From an uncultured Collinsella sp. (GTDB taxonomy: Bacteria > Actinomycetota > Coriobacteriia > Coriobacteriales > Coriobacteriaceae), in the NCBI GenBank assembly GCA_900553415.1, contig USDH01000019.1:1-15448 (forward strand): a stretch of DNA of 15,448 nucleotides, given 5' to 3'. The position numbers were made by a program, and so were the translations under genes. The notes under the pieces are model-generated. The model ran no database searches, was not told the origin of the DNA, and saw only the letters and a list, made by a program, of their open reading frames with translations. This document shows, in pieces, positions 12,841-15,448 of this stretch (within the stretch, counting starts at the first letter, position 1; each line of letters starts with the position of its first letter).

Positions 12841-15448
12841 GTGACCTACGCATACACTGCCACTGAGCGCAAGCGCGTCAGCTTCGGGAAAATCCCGGAG
12901 GCCATGGAGCTCCCCAACCTTATCTCTGTTCAAAGGGAATCCTTTGAGCGTTTTAAGGACGAGGGCCTTCGTGAGGCGTTCAAGGAATCCAGCCCCATCC
13001 AGAGCCAGAACCATGTTCTCGAGGTTACCTTCGGCGAGCATCAGTTCGGCGACCCCGCGCACACCGTCGAGGAGTGCCGCGAGAAGGATATGACCTATCA
13101 GGCTCCGCTTCTGACCGACGTCCGTCTTACCAACAAGGAGACCGGCGAGATCAAGGAGCAGCTCGTCTTCATGGGCGACTTCCCCATGATGACCGATCAG
13201 GGCACCTTCATCATCAACGGTACCGAGCGTATCGTCGTCTCGCAGCTCGTCCGCTCCCCGGGCGTGTACTACAGCTCCGAGATGGATTCGGGCAAGCAGA
13301 TCTACAAGGCCCAGATCATCCCGTCCCGCGGTGCCTGGCTTGAGTTTGAGGTCGACAAGCGCGACCAGCTCATGGTCTCCATTGACCGTAAGCGCAAGCA
13401 GAGCGCCACGATGTTCCTGCGCGCCCTTGGCATCGCCGTCACCAACGATGACATCATCGAGCTGCTTGGCAACTCCGATGTGATCAAGCGCACCCTGGAG
13501 CGCGACACCGCCCTCACCCGCGAGGACGCCCTCATCGAGATCTACCGTCGCCTGCGCCCGGGCGAGCCTCCCACCGTGGACGCTTCCCGCAGCCTGCTCG
13601 AGGGCCTGCTCTTCAACCCGCAGCGCTACGATCTGGCCCGCGTCGGTCGTTACAAGGTCAACAAGAAGCTCAACCTCACCACCGAGGAAGAGGTCACGGT
13701 GCTCACCGACGAGGATATCGTCGCTACGCTGCGCTACCTGCTGTCCCTCGCTGCCGGCGAGCAGGGCTTCAAGGTCGACGACATCGACCACTTCGGTAAC
13801 CGCCGCATCCGCACCGTCGGCGAGCTCGTCGCCAACCAGTTCCGTATCGGCATGAGCCGTATGGAGCGCGTCGTCCGTGAGCGCATGAGCTCCCAGGACA
13901 TCGATGAGATCACCCCGCAGTCGCTCATCAACATCCGCCCGATCGTGGCCTCCATCAAGGAGTTCTTCGGTTCCTCGCAGCTCTCGCAGTTCATGGACCA
14001 GGCGAACCCCCTAACCGGTCTGACCCACAAGCGCCGTCTGTCCGCACTCGGCCCTGGTGGTCTTGCCGGCCACAAGTCCGGCTCCAGCCGCCGTACCAAC
14101 GTGCCGACGGCCGTCCGCGACGTTCACAACTCGCACTACAGCCGCATGTGCCCGATCGAGACCCCCGAAGGCCCCAACATCGGCCTGATCGGCTCGCTCG
14201 CCCTCTATGCCCGCGTCAACGAGTACGGCTTCATCGAGGCCCCGTTCCGTCGTGTCGAAAACGGCGTTGCCACCGACCAGATCGACTGGATGACCGCTGA
14301 CGAGGAAGAGAAGCACGTCATCGCGCCGGCCAACACGCCGCTCGATCCCAAGACCAACGAATTCATCACGACCGATGCCGAGGGCAAGATCGTCCGTCCG
14401 CATACCGTGATCGCCCGTACCCGCGACTTCGACGGCTCCTTCGGCGCTCCCGCCGACGTGCCTGTCGAGGACGTCGACTATATGGACGTCTCGCCGCGTC
14501 AGATGCTCTCCGTCGCAGCCACGCTGATCCCGTTCCTTGAGCACGACGACGCCAAGCGTACGCTCATGGGCGCCAACATGCAGCGCCAGGCCGTGCCGCT
14601 GGTTCACCCTGCCGCTCCCTATGTCGGTACCGGCATGGAGCGTCGCGCCGCCCTGGACTCTGGCGAGGTTACCCTGGCCAAGAACGCCGGCGAGGTCATC
14701 TTTGCCGACGCTTCCAAGATTATCGTCAAGCATGCCGGTGGCATGGACGAGTATCACCTGGCCAAGTACCAGCGCTCCAACCAGTCCACCTGCATCAACC
14801 ACCGTCCGCTCGTGCGCGTCGGTGACACCGTTGAGCAGGGCGAGCCTCTGGCCGACGGTCCTTCGACCGATCATGGCGAGCTCGCACTGGGCCAGAACCT
14901 CACCGTGGCATACATGCCGTGGGAAGGCTTCAACTACGAGGACGGTATCGTCGTGTCCGAGCGCCTGGTGGCCGAGGACCTGCTGACGACCATCAATATC
15001 ACCCGTCACGAGATCGACGCCCGCGACACCAAGCTCGGCCCCGAGGAGATCACTCGCGAGATCCCGAACCTCTCCGAGGACATGCTTGCCAACCTCGACG
15101 AGGACGGCATCATCCGCATCGGCGCCGAGGTCGGCCCTGGCGACATCCTGGTCGGCAAGGTCACGCCTAAGGGCGAGAGCGCTCTGACCGCCGAGGAGCG
15201 CCTGCTGCGCGCTATCTTCGGTGCCAAGGCTCACGACGTTCGCGACACCTCCCTTAAGATGCCTCACGGCGCTTACGGCCGCGTCATCGACGTCGTCCGC
15301 TTTAGCCGCGAGAACGGCGACGACCTGGCCCCCGGCGTCAACGAGCAGGTGCGCGTCTACGTCGCCCAGCGTCGTAAGATCCAGCAGGGCGATAAGATCG
15401 CCGGCCGCCACGGCAACAAGGGTGTTATTTGTAACGTTCTGCCGGTCG
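12841..15448 (+). CDS. rpoB: RNA polymerase beta subunit, partial (3' end beyond the window)
   Basis: 869 codons are present, of about 1150 expected. The GTG start is preceded by AAGGAGG (12825-12831) with a 9-base gap, and the N-terminus [20 protein letters not shown] is typical. Visible motifs include [25 protein letters not shown]. The rifamycin-binding segment [15 protein letters not shown]...[13 protein letters not shown] has Asp386, His396 and Ser401 (equivalent to E. coli 516, 526 and 531), all wild type. Later motifs are [30 protein letters not shown] and the active-site AGRHGNKG near the window end. Ala388 stands where E. coli has Asn518. rpoC is expected next, outside the window. 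Confidence 0.98.
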   Translation, partial: MTYAYTATERKRVSFGKIPEAMELPNLISVQRESFERFKDEGLREAFKESSPIQSQNHVLEVTFGEHQFGDPAHTVEECREKDMTYQAPLLTDVRLTNKETGEIKEQLVFMGDFPMMTDQGTFIINGTERIVVSQLVRSPGVYYSSEMDSGKQIYKAQIIPSRGAWLEFEVDKRDQLMVSIDRKRKQSATMFLRALGIAVTNDDIIELLGNSDVIKRTLERDTALTREDALIEIYRRLRPGEPPTVDASRSLLEGLLFNPQRYDLARVGRYKVNKKLNLTTEEEVTVLTDEDIVATLRYLLSLAAGEQGFKVDDIDHFGNRRIRTVGELVANQFRIGMSRMERVVRERMSSQDIDEITPQSLINIRPIVASIKEFFGSSQLSQFMDQANPLTGLTHKRRLSALGPGGLAGHKSGSSRRTNVPTAVRDVHNSHYSRMCPIETPEGPNIGLIGSLALYARVNEYGFIEAPFRRVENGVATDQIDWMTADEEEKHVIAPANTPLDPKTNEFITTDAEGKIVRPHTVIARTRDFDGSFGAPADVPVEDVDYMDVSPRQMLSVAATLIPFLEHDDAKRTLMGANMQRQAVPLVHPAAPYVGTGMERRAALDSGEVTLAKNAGEVIFADASKIIVKHAGGMDEYHLAKYQRSNQSTCINHRPLVRVGDTVEQGEPLADGPSTDHGELALGQNLTVAYMPWEGFNYEDGIVVSERLVAEDLLTTINITRHEIDARDTKLGPEEITREIPNLSEDMLANLDEDGIIRIGAEVGPGDILVGKVTPKGESALTAEERLLRAIFGAKAHDVRDTSLKMPHGAYGRVIDVVRFSRENGDDLAPGVNEQVRVYVAQRRKIQQGDKIAGRHGNKGVICNVLPV

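Noticed and set aside
14011..15411. 466-codon open frame antisense to rpoB
   Set aside because: It mirrors the highly conserved rpoB frame; long antisense frames are expected from G/C-ending codons, and the translation shows only Val/Asp/Gly/Leu-rich low-information sequence.

Overview
The window reads as a chromosomal piece of a high-GC gut actinobacterium of the class Coriobacteriia, most likely Collinsella or a close relative. This rests on G/C-ending codons, the flavour of RpoB, L10 and L7/L12, a fused FeoA-FeoB, and an unusual rplJ-rplL-galU-rpoB order. The genus is an inference from protein style; no rRNA gene is present to fix it. All genes except one lie on the + strand. There is no transposase, phage gene, tRNA or CRISPR array.

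Left part (1-5836): the last codons of a dimethylarginine dimethylaminohydrolase-like enzyme precede an ArcD-type APC permease, a likely arginine/citrulline/ornithine unit. A 507-base spacer rich in inverted repeats follows. It ends in a sigma70-like promoter and a doubled GGTTAGCC motif, a candidate iron-regulator site, just before a one-gene ferrous iron importer (FeoA domain fused to FeoB). Next is a SotB-like MFS exporter whose promoter overlaps the feoB terminator hairpin.

Middle part (5837-9827): a 22-bp perfect hairpin separates the exporter from a GH13 alpha-glucan hydrolase and a family 6 (hypoxanthine-DNA) glycosylase, which form a tight two-gene operon. A divergent flavodoxin-like gene of unknown function runs in the opposite direction, its stop codon one base from the glycosylase stop. 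A class I PLP aminotransferase follows; the last quarter of this gene has strikingly different codon choice.

Right part (9828-15448): a 219-base nested palindrome fills the spacer ahead of the ribosomal protein genes. Its right outer arm contains the -35 box of the best rplJ promoter. Then come an L10-type autoregulatory leader with an attenuator, rplJ, a two-hairpin spacer, rplL and a strong terminator. galU, with its own leader and terminator, sits between rplL and rpoB, so rpoB must have its own promoter; a candidate is visible. rpoB runs off the window end after 869 codons and has a canonical rifamycin-binding segment.

No wholly new multi-gene system is evident. The most unusual structures are the nested palindrome that supplies part of the rplJ promoter, the other palindromic intergenic elements, the galU insertion in the rplJL-rpoB block, and the mosaic codon usage of the aminotransferase gene.
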